This document shows, piece by piece, positions 21,332-21,522 of a stretch of 21,522 bases of DNA (position 1 is its first letter; every line of letters begins with the position of its first letter). The notes under the pieces were generated by a model. It did not search any database, was not told the origin of the DNA, and saw nothing but the letters and a program-made list of their open reading frames with translations. The translations under genes were made by a program, and so were the position numbers. This DNA is from Thiotrichales bacterium (GTDB taxonomy: Bacteria; Pseudomonadota; Gammaproteobacteria; Thiomicrospirales; Thiomicrospiraceae), in contig JALVTA010000191.1 of the NCBI GenBank assembly GCA_027036095.1, positions 1-21,522 on the forward strand, written 5' to 3'.

Positions 21332-21522
21332 TCAGGTTCCTCCTATGCGTACCAGACCGGCCCGCAGGGTCTTGAGCTGATCGCGCAACTGCGCCGCCTT
21401 CTCGAACTCCAGATCGCGCGCAGCGGCGTACATCTCTTTTTCCAGTTTTTTCATCAGCCTGGCCGCCTCGCCCGGACTGAGCCGTTCCAGATCATATTCA
21501 CCGGCCGGCTCGGACGCCCGTC
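21332..21522 (-). CDS. uvrB: UvrB, excinuclease subunit B (C-terminal end only)
   Basis: About 62 residues are visible, ending at a TGA at 21332-21334; the rest lies beyond the right edge. The visible part is the UVR motif that binds UvrC: YDLERLSPGEAARLMKKL followed by YAAARDLEFEKAAQLRDQL. Position at the very C-terminus points to UvrB; in UvrC the motif is internal. Its last codons contain the Shine-Dalgarno sequence of the NTF2-like gene three bases downstream, so these genes may be co-transcribed. Confidence 0.85.
   Translation of the reverse strand, partial: RASEPAGEYDLERLSPGEAARLMKKLEKEMYAAARDLEFEKAAQLRDQLKTLRAGLVRIGGT

Noticed and set aside
1..21522. CRISPR array, insertion sequence, prophage, tRNA or integron
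   Set aside because: I saw no regularly spaced repeats, transposase or integrase frames, terminal inverted repeats or cloverleaf-like sequence. The only dispersed repeat is the 23-base motif.

Overview
The window is a GC-rich, densely packed chromosomal segment of a free-living Gammaproteobacterium. The evidence is the gene order: glyQ-glyS-gmhB-acyltransferase, M23 peptidase-anmK, metX-metW, feoA-feoB-feoC, and lptM-lysA are all arrangements known from Pseudomonas, Chromatiales and related gammaproteobacteria. Fur-type and FNR-type sites upstream of feo fit the same picture. I cannot name the genus from sequence alone; a Chromatiales-like lineage is a guess. There are 23 protein genes (two cut by the window edges), no rRNA or tRNA genes, no CRISPR array and no insertion sequence that I can see.

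Left block (1-6422, all minus strand): one probable long transcription unit reading glyQ > glyS > gmhB > lysophospholipid acyltransferase > MotA-like > MotB-like (no channel Asp) > MotB-like (with channel Asp, cut by the left edge). Most junctions overlap by 1 to 10 bases. It joins glycyl-tRNA synthetase, LPS heptose synthesis and phospholipid acylation to an unusual ion-driven motor/energizer trio.

Middle block: a divergent promoter region at 6423-6543 leads into a plus-strand pair for cell-wall turnover (M23 endopeptidase, AnmK). A FIST-GGDEF sensor/diguanylate cyclase follows. A minus-strand periplasmic Tll0287-like cytochrome faces away from metX-metW, the homoserine acylation branch of methionine synthesis. 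A ferrous-iron uptake operon, feoABC, then lies behind a promoter carrying an FNR-type site and two Fur-type boxes.

Right block: a minus-strand esterase and PilZ-like protein pair is divergent from lptM-lysA (LPS-translocon lipoprotein and diaminopimelate decarboxylase). The two start codons are only 12 bases apart, across one palindrome that can act as the Shine-Dalgarno sequence on both strands. The end of the window holds the minus-strand series uvrB (C-terminus only) > NTF2-like/TPR periplasmic protein > L,D-transpeptidase.

The observations most worth a second look are: a MotA-like gene with two tandem MotB-like genes, one lacking the ion-carrying Asp; a 23-base sequence present three times in the window (two copies identical, one with two differences), always in the sense direction of the gene it lies in or follows; a GmhB in which all four zinc ligands are replaced at unchanged loop length; and a FeoA with an added four-cysteine motif next to a FeoC with its own cluster motif.
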